Origin: Allorhizobium paknamense
GTDB taxonomy: Bacteria > Pseudomonadota > Alphaproteobacteria > Rhizobiales > Rhizobiaceae
DNA length: 64,000 nucleotides
Direction: 5' to 3'
Assembly: GCF_030815125.1 (NCBI RefSeq)
Contig: NZ_JAUSWH010000012.1
Location: 62,001 to 126,000, forward strand
The position numbers and the translations under genes were made by a program. The notes beneath the pieces were generated by a model. That model ran no database searches. It was not told the origin of the DNA and saw only the letters and a program-made list of their open reading frames with translations. This document shows, in pieces, positions 56,992 to 64,000 of the stretch. How positions within the stretch are numbered: the stretch's first letter is position 1; every line of letters begins with the position of its first letter.

Positions 56992-57665
56992 GACTTCTGT
57001 TGATCGAAGACAGCGCCCGGCTTCGCGATCTCCTCAGCGAGGCCGTGCGCGATGCCGGCTGGCGGATCGATGCCGTGGCAACGGCGGAGGAGGGGCGGCT
57101 GGCGCTGGCGGCGGCGGCCTATGATCTGTTGATGCTGGATCTCGGTCTTCCCGACGAGGATGGGATCGATCTCCTGAGCGCGCTGCGCACCGGCGGTTTG
57201 CAGATCCCGGTGCTGATCCTCACCGCCCGTGGCGCCATTGACGAGCGGATCGCCGGGCTGGATGCCGGTGCCGATGATTATCTTGCCAAACCCTTCCACA
57301 ATGGCGAACTGATCGCCCGCATTCGCGCCCTGCTGCGCCGCGCCCCGGTCACGGCCATGCCGGTGCTGCAATTCGGTGCGCTGGATTTTCATGTGGCACT
57401 CAGCCGTGTGACCTGCGGCGAGGGCGAGATTGCGCTGGCGCCCTCGGAAAAGCGCCTGTTGGAACTCCTGATGCGCAATGGCGACCGGGTGGTGCCGAAG
57501 GCGAAGATCGAGCACGCTTTTTCCGAATTTGGCGATGAGCGCAGCAGCAATGCGGTGGAACTGGCCGTGTCGCGGCTGCGCAAGAAGCTGGATGGCCATG
57601 CCACCGGCGTGGTTATCGAAACCGTGCGTGGCGTTGGCTATCTGCTCCGGGAGGCGCGGGCATGA
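56988..57665 (+). CDS. OmpR/PhoB-type response regulator
   Basis: A 225-residue regulator. Receiver: IEDSARLRDLLSEAV, Asp51 in LLMLDLGLPDEDGIDLL, Lys in YLAKPFHNGEL. DNA-binding winged helix: LAPSEKRLLELLMRNGDRVV and VIETVRGVGYLLREA. It overlaps the cytochrome gene and the kinase by four bases each, so the group is translationally coupled. It resembles the QseB/PmrA-type branch. Confidence 0.93.
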   Translation: MRLLLIEDSARLRDLLSEAVRDAGWRIDAVATAEEGRLALAAAAYDLLMLDLGLPDEDGIDLLSALRTGGLQIPVLILTARGAIDERIAGLDAGADDYLAKPFHNGELIARIRALLRRAPVTAMPVLQFGALDFHVALSRVTCGEGEIALAPSEKRLLELLMRNGDRVVPKAKIEHAFSEFGDERSSNAVELAVSRLRKKLDGHATGVVIETVRGVGYLLREARA

Positions 57666-59122
57666 TCCGCTCTCGTCCCACGCTTGGCGGGCTTTTGGTG
57701 CGGCGCATCGCCGTGTTCACCGTGGTCGCCATGGCCTTGCAACTGGCCGTGGTCTGCTCGGATTATTACTGGAATGTCGGCGAACTGTCGCGGCTGTTCG
57801 TGGAGCAGGAAACCGAACGGCTGATGGAGGGGCTGAACACCGCCGCCACCCCGGATTTCACCCTGCCGGAGGCGATGCATAGCCGCTATGCCGGGGCGAC
57901 GACCGGCTATATCGCCCGTATCCGTACGCCCGCTGGGCAGATTCTGTTCGAATCCTGCGATGATGCCTGTGAAAGCCGCTTTCTGCCAGTCGATCTCAAT
58001 CCGCCGGATTTCTGGCTGCGGTCGCTGAAGCCGGGCAAGCCGCTGTTTCTCACCGGCGGTCGGGCCTTTTTCGTGGGAGACCAGCGCTATCTCGTGGAGG
58101 TGGCGACGCTCGGCGATCCGGAGAATGTCGTCAACAGCGTTTTCTGGAACGAGGTGTTGGAACATCTGGTGCAGCCGATGAGCCTGCTTCTGGTGCTGGT
58201 GGTCGGCGCCATGCTGATTGCCATGCGAGTGGCGCTGAAGCCGGTGCGGCTTGCGGCGGAAGCGGCGGAGAGGATCGACCCGCTCGATTCCCGCTCGCAT
58301 CTGCAAGTCCAGGATATGCCCCGCGAGATTGCCCACCTGACCGAGGCGATCAACCGCGCCTTCGAGCGCGTGGGCGAATTGATGAAATCCCAGAAACTGC
58401 TAACCACCGGCATTGCCCATGAGGTGCGCACGCCACTGGCCGCCATCAAGCTGGAACTTGGCCGCATCGATCATCCGCGCGCCCGCAAGGCAGAAGCCGA
58501 TCTCGATGAGCTGGCGCATTTCGTCTCGCAACTCACCGCGCTTGCCCGCCTCGACAGCTTCGATCATGCCATGTTCGAAGCGGTCGATCTGGCCGCCCTT
58601 GCCGCGGACGTGGTGGGCCAGCTTGCGCCGCTCGTCTATGAAAATCGCCACACGCTGGAACTGGAGGCCGAGGAGGCCGTGCCCTTCAGCGGCGTTCCGG
58701 CTCTGATCAAGGATGCGCTGCGCAACCTCATCGAAAACGCCCTTCGCCATACGCCGGACGGCACTTCGATCATCGTACGCGTGCGGCCGGGCAGGCTGGA
58801 GGTCGAGGACCGGGTGATGTCCGCGCATCCGGAAGCCACCTTTGCAAACTCCGACTACGACCATCGGATCATGGGGGAGGGTGCAGGCTGGGATCACGCC
58901 GCCTTTTCCGTGAAACCCGGCAACGGCCTCGGCATCGGCCTGAAGATCGTCGAGCGCATCGCCAGCCTGCATGGTGGAAAAGCGCTCTGCCAGCCTACGG
59001 CTGGTGGTCACATCTTTTCGCTGGCCTTTGAAGCAACCGAGACCGCATCCTCTGTCATCTGTAAGCGCATTCCAGAAGGCGTTATATCAAGGCTCGAAGA
59101 TGCTGACGCATCCTCGCCTTGA
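57662..59122 (+). CDS. Sensor histidine kinase with degenerate G1 box and repeat-derived C-terminus
   Basis: A 486-residue membrane kinase. Two membrane segments (near residues 15-32 and 172-191) flank a periplasmic domain with SCDDACESR, two cysteines four apart. HAMP-like linker, then H-box GIAHEVRTPLAAIKLEL (His near residue 257), N-box IKDALRNLIENALRHTPDG, and G2 box GNGLGIGLKIVERIASLHGG. The G1 box is poor: LEVEDRVMSAHPE lacks the usual DxGxG. The last 20 or so residues (VISRLEDADASSP) come from a dispersed repeat that overlaps the end of the gene. It is the partner of the preceding regulator. Confidence 0.9.
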   Translation: MIRSRPTLGGLLVRRIAVFTVVAMALQLAVVCSDYYWNVGELSRLFVEQETERLMEGLNTAATPDFTLPEAMHSRYAGATTGYIARIRTPAGQILFESCDDACESRFLPVDLNPPDFWLRSLKPGKPLFLTGGRAFFVGDQRYLVEVATLGDPENVVNSVFWNEVLEHLVQPMSLLLVLVVGAMLIAMRVALKPVRLAAEAAERIDPLDSRSHLQVQDMPREIAHLTEAINRAFERVGELMKSQKLLTTGIAHEVRTPLAAIKLELGRIDHPRARKAEADLDELAHFVSQLTALARLDSFDHAMFEAVDLAALAADVVGQLAPLVYENRHTLELEAEEAVPFSGVPALIKDALRNLIENALRHTPDGTSIIVRVRPGRLEVEDRVMSAHPEATFANSDYDHRIMGEGAGWDHAAFSVKPGNGLGIGLKIVERIASLHGGKALCQPTAGGHIFSLAFEATETASSVICKRIPEGVISRLEDADASSP

Positions 59123-59212
59123 AGGAATTTCGAATATCTCAAATGCGTTAAGGGCTTGAGATATTCGAAAAGGTAATACGAAGAGTCATTTTCAATGACT
59201 CTTCGTATTACC
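59090..59212. repeat. Dispersed repeat (GAAGATGC family), complete copy
   Basis: GGCTCGAAGATGCTGACGCATCCTCGCC, then the inverted repeat CGAATATCTCAA...TTGAGATATTCG, then a perfect 19-bp hairpin at 59172-59212 (GGTAATACGAAGAGTCATT, loop TTC, complement). Related to 37384-37471. The hairpin may serve as a terminator for the kinase gene. The first part encodes the kinase C-terminus. Confidence 0.7.
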
Positions 59213-59449
59213 TCAAATCAGGCCTGATCAGCCGGTTGTCTTGCTTTGATTTGCAACGAACATGATCATTTTGTCATGAAACTGTCATAAATAATATAAG
59301 TCCGCATTTTTCTTAATGTCTTTTTAAATTTGCGCCCGCACCATCCAGGCAACTCTTCGCCAAAACCGCTCCGATATTTCTATCGGGATCCCGATTGTGC
59401 GAGTTTTTTGTTGCAACTCATCTTCATTGATCAAGCAAGGCAAATCCTG
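59213..59449. other. Leader of the second chemoreceptor gene
   Basis: AT-rich between about 59230 and 59330. No gene. The chemoreceptor frame is open to 59330 but the first 40 residues lack a membrane or signal character. Confidence 0.45.
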
Positions 59450-61444
59450 ATGGCGTTCGGCCCCTCTCGTATCAGCAGCAAGCTTTCCGTCATGTCCGGT
59501 CTGGGCATTGCGCTCGTTCTCATCACTTCGGTTGCCGGCTGGCAGTTGAATCAGGCCGTGGACAGGGCGACGACCTATGGACGGGTGCAATCGGATATTG
59601 CGCGCAATATGGTGGATATGAAGGCCTCGCTGCGCGGCATGGAAATTGGCGTGGGTGAGCTTCGTCTGGCCACCAGCGAAAAGGAGCGGCAGGCAGCGCG
59701 GGATTATTTCCAGCAGAGACGCGCCTCCGCCGAGAAATATCTGAAGCTTGCAAGCGCCGATATGCAATTGCCGGCCAACCAGGAAAGAGCCAGACGCCTC
59801 GCCGAACTGGTGACGAATTACGTGGCCCTTACCGCTGCGCTCGATAGCGCCTTGAGCGCGGGGCAGACGGATGTCAGCGCCAGTCTGCCGCCGCTTGCCA
59901 AGATCAGCTCCGACCTTGCAGGGCTGGTCGATGAAACCGTGCTGGCCATCAAGCAGCGGGTGGAGCAAGCCAATGCAGACCGGCGGAACTTGCAGGACAT
60001 GGCTTCGACCATCAGTATCTGTCTTTCCGCCCTGCTGGTGCTGTTGATGATCGGTTCTGCGATTTTCGGGCGCCGCGCCATTGCCACGCCCATCGAACAG
60101 ATTACCGGCTGCATGGGTGATCTCGCCAAAGGCGACCTCTCCCGCACCATTCCCTATGCGGATAATCGCGATGAAATCGGCGACATGGCCCGGGCCGTGC
60201 TGGTGTTCAAGCAGAACGCCGAAAAGGTGCGCGATCTCAATGCCCAGGAAGCGGCGTTGCAGCAGCAGAATGCGGATCTGCAGAGCAATATTTCCACCGT
60301 TGTCTCCGCCGCCGTGGCGGGCGACTTTTCTGCCCGTATCAACAAACGCTATGAAAACGAGGATCTGAACCGCTTTGCCGCCAGCGTCAACCAGTTGGTG
60401 ACCTCCGTGGATGCCGGTGTGGCGGAAACCAACCGCGTCGTGGCGGCCCTGGCGCAAGGTGATCTGACCGAAGCCATGCAGGGCGAATTCAAGGGAGTCT
60501 TCCTCAATCTGCAGAAAAACATGAACGCCACGATGGAAAGCCTGCGCCGCGTCATGACAGAGGTGCGCTCGGCCATCGACATGATCAACAGCGGGGCTGG
60601 CGAATTGCGCCATGCCTCTTCGGATCTCTCCAAGCGCACGGAGCAGCAGGCGGCCTCGCTGGAAGAAACGGCGGCGGCGCTGGAAGAGATTACCTCCGCC
60701 GTCAAAAGCTCCACCGACCGTTCGGCGGAAGCGGCCCATATGGTCTCGGAAGTGCGCAAAAGCACCGAACAGTCCCGTGAGGTTGTCAACAGCACGGTGT
60801 CGGCCATGGAACGCATCGAGCAGGCGTCGAACGAAATCGGCAACATCATCAACGTGATCGATGAAATTGCCTTCCAGACCAACCTTCTGGCGCTGAATGC
60901 CGGTGTCGAGGCTGCGCGTGCCGGTGAGGCCGGCAAGGGCTTTGCGGTCGTTGCGCAGGAGGTGCGGGAACTGGCGCAGCGTTCTGCAACGGCAGCCAAG
61001 GACATCAAGACGCTGATTACCCGCTCGCGCAGCGAAGTGGCAGGCGGCGTGACGCTGGTGACGGAGACGGGGCAGGTGATCAGTACCATTGGCAACCATG
61101 TCGTAAAACTCAACGAGCATGTGCAGTCCATCGCCCTTGCCGCCAAGGAGCAGTCCACGGGCCTGAGCGAGGTCAACACCGCCGTCAACGAAATGGACCA
61201 GACCACCCAGCAGAACGCGGCCATGGTGGAGCAATCCACCGCTGCCACCAGCAAGCTGGCCGATGAGGCGACCAACCTCGCCAATCTCGTCGCCCGCTTC
61301 AAGCTCAAGCCCGAGAACGGCATGGCGGCACCCGCGTCCGCCCGCTCTTCGGCCCCGGCCCCTGTTCGCGAGGCGCGCCGCCCGCAGCCTGCCAGCCGTG
61401 GCAATGCCGCGCTTGCCATGCGCAATGAATGGGAAGAGTTTTGA
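59450..61444 (+). CDS. Methyl-accepting chemotaxis protein
   Basis: A 664-residue chemoreceptor. Membrane segment 1 covers [20 protein letters not shown], then a periplasmic helical domain ([20 protein letters not shown]), segment 2 near [22 protein letters not shown] ([20 protein letters not shown]), a second HAMP-like unit, and the signalling tip [20 protein letters not shown]. The C-terminus is EWEEF, matching the tether-like end of the other receptor at 29869. The start at 59450 is preferred because it precedes the membrane segment by a short basic stretch. Confidence 0.94.
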   Translation: MAFGPSRISSKLSVMSGLGIALVLITSVAGWQLNQAVDRATTYGRVQSDIARNMVDMKASLRGMEIGVGELRLATSEKERQAARDYFQQRRASAEKYLKLASADMQLPANQERARRLAELVTNYVALTAALDSALSAGQTDVSASLPPLAKISSDLAGLVDETVLAIKQRVEQANADRRNLQDMASTISICLSALLVLLMIGSAIFGRRAIATPIEQITGCMGDLAKGDLSRTIPYADNRDEIGDMARAVLVFKQNAEKVRDLNAQEAALQQQNADLQSNISTVVSAAVAGDFSARINKRYENEDLNRFAASVNQLVTSVDAGVAETNRVVAALAQGDLTEAMQGEFKGVFLNLQKNMNATMESLRRVMTEVRSAIDMINSGAGELRHASSDLSKRTEQQAASLEETAAALEEITSAVKSSTDRSAEAAHMVSEVRKSTEQSREVVNSTVSAMERIEQASNEIGNIINVIDEIAFQTNLLALNAGVEAARAGEAGKGFAVVAQEVRELAQRSATAAKDIKTLITRSRSEVAGGVTLVTETGQVISTIGNHVVKLNEHVQSIALAAKEQSTGLSEVNTAVNEMDQTTQQNAAMVEQSTAATSKLADEATNLANLVARFKLKPENGMAAPASARSSAPAPVREARRPQPASRGNAALAMRNEWEEF

Positions 61445-61512
61445 GAGAGCGGCCTGTCTGCATCCAGGGAAGTGATTTCTACTTCTCCTGGAATTGCGTA
61501 AAAACAAAAGCT

Positions 61513-61554
61513 TAGAGTGCGTCCGGTGAACCTGTGTTCACCGGACGCGCTCTA
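61513..61554. terminator. Repeat-derived terminator hairpin between convergent genes
   Basis: TAGAG.GCGTCCGGTGAAC, loop CTGT, GTTCACCGGACGC.CTCTA. It is part of a RIME-like block that begins near 61470. Its right edge (CTA, 61552-61554) is the stop codon of the LuxR-type regulator. It would serve both convergent transcripts. Confidence 0.6.
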
Positions 61555-62481
61555 ACCGCCATGCATGACCTGCGCTGCCTTGACGGCAGCGGAGGCGCGG
61601 TTTTCCACGCCGAGCTTCACATAGATCTGTTCAAGATGCTTGTTGACCGTGCGGGCTGACAGGCCGAGAATCTCGGCTATGTCGCGGTTGGATTTGCCGT
61701 GCGCAATCCATAGCAGCACCTCCGCTTCGCGGGAGGTGAGGCCGAAAACATCGCGCAGGGCTTCATCCTGGCGGCGGTTGTCGGCGGCGGTCAGGCGGAA
61801 GAGATATTCATCCGGGCCGATGGTGCCGAGAAAGGTCAGCGTCAGGCTGGCCGGGCCGGTTGGCGGATAGGGGAAGGTCGGTTCACGGCTGCTGGCCTGT
61901 GCAGAGCGATGGGCCATCCAGGCGGCGATCGTGGCGGTCACGGCGGCAAGCCCGTCTTCCGCGCCGGTGGCGGTGGTAATCAGCCGCGTGGCCTGCGGCG
62001 TCGACCAGTGGATCGTGCCATCGCCCTTCACCGCCATCAGGTGGCGGCCTGCGGCATCCAGCGCCACGCGTGCGCTCTGGGCGGAGCGGGCATTGGCAAG
62101 ATGCACGCGGATACGGGCGCGAAGTTCATCGATATTGATCGGCTTGGTGAGGTAATCGACACCTCCGGCGCCCAGCGCATTCACCACATGTTCGGTTTCC
62201 GTCAGCCCGGTCATGAAGATCACCGGCACCTGCGCCACGGCGCTGTTGGCCTTTAGCTTTCGGCAGGTCTCGAAACCATCCATGCCGGGCATGATGGCGT
62301 CCAGCAGGATGAGATCCGGGCTGATGCGCTCGGCAATGCCAAGGGCGGCCTGACCGGAGGTGGCGATCAGCACGGAAAAGCCGGATTGCTCCAGCGCATC
62401 GGTGAGAAAGCCCAGCGTTTCCGGGCTGTCATCCACCAGCAGCACGATGTCGCGGGGCGAAGGCGTGTCAGCCACGGGCAT
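61552..62481 (-). CDS. Response regulator with LuxR/NarL-type output domain
   Basis: A 309-residue regulator. Receiver: LLVDDSPETLGFLTDAL, phospho-Asp in LILLDAIMPGMDGFETCRKL, Lys in YLTKPINIDEL. A middle region (WSTPQATRLITTATGAEDGL) is unfamiliar. The C-terminal helix-turn-helix is LTSREAEVLLWIAHGKSNRD and LGLSARTVNKHLEQIYVKLG. It overlaps the hybrid kinase gene by 14 bases, so they probably act together. The stop codon is in a repeat hairpin. Confidence 0.93.
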   Translation of the reverse strand: MPVADTPSPRDIVLLVDDSPETLGFLTDALEQSGFSVLIATSGQAALGIAERISPDLILLDAIMPGMDGFETCRKLKANSAVAQVPVIFMTGLTETEHVVNALGAGGVDYLTKPINIDELRARIRVHLANARSAQSARVALDAAGRHLMAVKGDGTIHWSTPQATRLITTATGAEDGLAAVTATIAAWMAHRSAQASSREPTFPYPPTGPASLTLTFLGTIGPDEYLFRLTAADNRRQDEALRDVFGLTSREAEVLLWIAHGKSNRDIAEILGLSARTVNKHLEQIYVKLGVENRASAAVKAAQVMHGG

Positions 62482-64000
62482 CCTCTTTCTCTGTTCGGAA
62501 CCGTTCCAGCGTCTTGATCAGCCCCGCCATATCGAAGGCCTGCAGGAAGGGTTTGAGGTGATCGGCAAAGGGCTGATGCTCCGGCATGCGCGCCAGATCC
62601 TGCAATTTGGCGTCAATGCCGCGCACATAGCCGATTTCCGCCAGCCGCAGCAATTCCTCGATATGCTCGGCCCCCGGGCTTTGCACCGGCTCGGAGGGTT
62701 TCGGTTTTGGCGCCGGTTGCGCGGTATCGGCATAGACCCATTGCAGTTTCAGGTGCAGCGCCAGCTTGTCACGCAGCTTCTGCACATTCACCGGCTTGGT
62801 GATCGCATCATTATGGCCGCTCGATCCGGGCTCCCGCACGCTGCTGTCGCCGATATTGGCAGACAGCATCAGGATCGGCGCGTTCTGGCCGAGATCGCGC
62901 AGCTTTTCCACCAACTGCCAGCCATTCATGCCGGGCATGGAGATGTCCACCAGAAACAGATCGGGCTGCACGCCTTCGATGAGCGTCAGGCAATCCGGGC
63001 CGCTATTGGCGGTGAGCACGATGAAATCGAGCGGTGAAAGCGCCTCGCGCATCAGGTCGCGGTGATCTTCATTGTCGTCCACCACCACGATGGTCCGGCG
63101 CGGGCCGGTATAAGAGACAATCTTGCGCTCCGGCTGCGGCGCGGTCGATGGCCGCTCGACGGCGGAGAGCAGCAGCCGCACCCGGAAGGTCGTGCCCTTG
63201 TCCTTTTCGCTGTCCACGGCAATCTCGCCGCCCAGCGTATTGGTGAGCAGGCGGGTAATGGTCAGCCCCAGCCCCAGCCCCGGCATGGGGCGGATATTGT
63301 CGGCCTCGCCGCGTTGGAAGGGCTCGAAAATCCGCGACAGATCCTTTTCGGCAATGCCGCGTCCGGTATCGGCAATGGTGAAGGTGGCTACCTGGCTGCG
63401 ATAGGCGATATCGAAGCGCACATGGCCGCTATCGGTAAACTTGATGGCGTTGGAGAGCAGGTTGACGAGAATTTGCCTGAGCCGCTTCTCATCCGCCCGC
63501 ACATAGCGCGGCAGGTTGCGGGCGCGCTCATGGGTGAAGATCAGCCCTTTGGCCTCTGCCTGCGGCGCGATCATGTCGACGATCTGGTCGAGGAAATCGC
63601 TGAGGTTCAACTCGTTGGAAAAGACCTGCAACTTTCCCGCCTCGATCTTCGAAATATCGAGCAACCCGTCGATCAGGCCGGAGAGGTGATCCGCCGAACG
63701 GCGAATGACCTTGATGGCCGATTGCCGAGGGGCAGGGATGGTTTCATCCTGCTCCAGCAATTGCGCATAACCCAGAACGGCATTGAGCGGCGTGCGCAGT
63801 TCGTGGGAAAGGCCCACGACGTAGCGGCTTTTCGCCCGGTTGGCGGCTTCTGCCGTTTCCTTGGCGGCTTGCAGGGCGGCATCGGTTTTCTGGTGGGCAG
63901 CGATTTCCTTGAGCAGCAGGCTGTTCTGGCGAAAGGATTCCTCCTCCGCCACCACCCGGCTGTCATGGGCCAGCACGTAGAACCAGGAGGCAATACCGGC
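62468..64000 (-). CDS. Hybrid histidine kinase/response regulator (5' part outside window)
   Basis: The last 510 residues of a hybrid kinase whose N-terminus is beyond the right edge (the frame is open to 64000: SWFYVLAHDSRVVAEEESF). A coiled-coil linker leads to H-box VVGLSHELRTPLNAVLGYAQ, N-box ILVNLLSNAIKFTDSGHV, G1 DTGRGIAEKDL, and G2 GLGLGLTITRLL. A C-terminal receiver has VVDDNEDHRDLM and DLFLVDISMPGMNGWQL with Lys in AITKPVNVQKL. The tail of 100 residues has EHIEELLRLAEIGYVRGIDA. It phosphorylates its own receiver and probably the overlapping LuxR-type regulator. Confidence 0.92.
   Translation of the reverse strand, partial: AGIASWFYVLAHDSRVVAEEESFRQNSLLLKEIAAHQKTDAALQAAKETAEAANRAKSRYVVGLSHELRTPLNAVLGYAQLLEQDETIPAPRQSAIKVIRRSADHLSGLIDGLLDISKIEAGKLQVFSNELNLSDFLDQIVDMIAPQAEAKGLIFTHERARNLPRYVRADEKRLRQILVNLLSNAIKFTDSGHVRFDIAYRSQVATFTIADTGRGIAEKDLSRIFEPFQRGEADNIRPMPGLGLGLTITRLLTNTLGGEIAVDSEKDKGTTFRVRLLLSAVERPSTAPQPERKIVSYTGPRRTIVVVDDNEDHRDLMREALSPLDFIVLTANSGPDCLTLIEGVQPDLFLVDISMPGMNGWQLVEKLRDLGQNAPILMLSANIGDSSVREPGSSGHNDAITKPVNVQKLRDKLALHLKLQWVYADTAQPAPKPKPSEPVQSPGAEHIEELLRLAEIGYVRGIDAKLQDLARMPEHQPFADHLKPFLQAFDMAGLIKTLERFRTEKEDARG

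Noticed and set aside
59324..61507. A 727-codon minus-strand open frame opposite the second chemoreceptor
   Set aside because: Antisense shadow: histidine/glycine-rich with no motif, opposite a gene with all MCP domains.

Overview
This window reads as a chromosomal segment of a Rhizobiaceae bacterium (Agrobacterium/Allorhizobium/Rhizobium group). GC is high and most of the sequence is coding. Evidence for the assignment: a ChpT-CtrA-FliJ-SciP cell-cycle cluster, a complete smo polyol locus, an RpoH1-type sigma-32, EipA (DUF1134), and many RIME-type rhizobial intergenic repeats. There is no prophage, CRISPR array, integrase or intact transposase. The only mobile-looking DNA is short repeats and two MITE-like elements.

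Layout. 1-2.6 kb: a TonB-dependent siderophore receptor cut by the left edge, a flavin monooxygenase-like gene and tRNA-Met. 2.7-17.3 kb, all minus strand: mnmA, then a polyol catabolic operon transcribed right to left (smoE-smoF-smoG-smoK-smoS-mtlK-HAD phosphatase-FGGY kinase). An FdhF/YdeP-like oxidoreductase and a small partner gene lie between smoE and the SorC-type regulator. 17.4-31.8 kb: HpaI aldolase, ung, an FAD oxidoreductase, a proline-rich membrane protein, purA, two transporters (EamA, MFS), a PPP-type phosphatase, a DUF1236 protein, an ArsB-family transporter and a chemoreceptor. 31.8-43.3 kb: rpoH, RluD-type synthase, a SpoU methyltransferase, a coiled-coil membrane protein, eipA, chpT, an atypical receiver, ctrA, fliJ, sciP and a sugar-phosphate transferase. 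43.5-46.7 kb: a DUF2793 protein and the sulfur genes cysQ and cysC. 47.4-53.5 kb: the branched-chain amino acid operon livHMGF with a small membrane protein and its binding protein. 53.9-55.9 kb: minCDE. 56.1-64 kb: a PepSY/cytochrome b561/two-component operon, a second chemoreceptor, a LuxR-type response regulator and a hybrid histidine kinase cut by the right edge.

How it works together. The clearest theme is CtrA cell-cycle control. ChpT passes phosphate to CtrA, SciP represses CtrA output, and sequences matching the CtrA site TTAA-N7-TTAA occur before minC (perfect), before the sugar transferase (perfect), between eipA and chpT (one mismatch), and between ctrA and fliJ (one mismatch). The ctrA-fliJ gap also holds six GANTC (CcrM) sites. 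The second theme is repeat DNA. RIME copies and three other dispersed palindromic families fill many intergenic gaps and reach into genes: one supplies the apparent start of an FAD oxidoreductase, one extends a histidine kinase, and several provide stop codons. Both MITE-like elements sit at a CTAG at the end of a RIME copy.

I did not find a clearly new multi-gene system. The most promising leads are the possible CtrA-controlled surface-polysaccharide gene, the RIME/MITE targeting pattern, and the PepSY-cytochrome-kinase operon whose kinase has a degenerate ATP-binding box. All annotations come from reading the sequence and from knowledge of the families; no database search was run.
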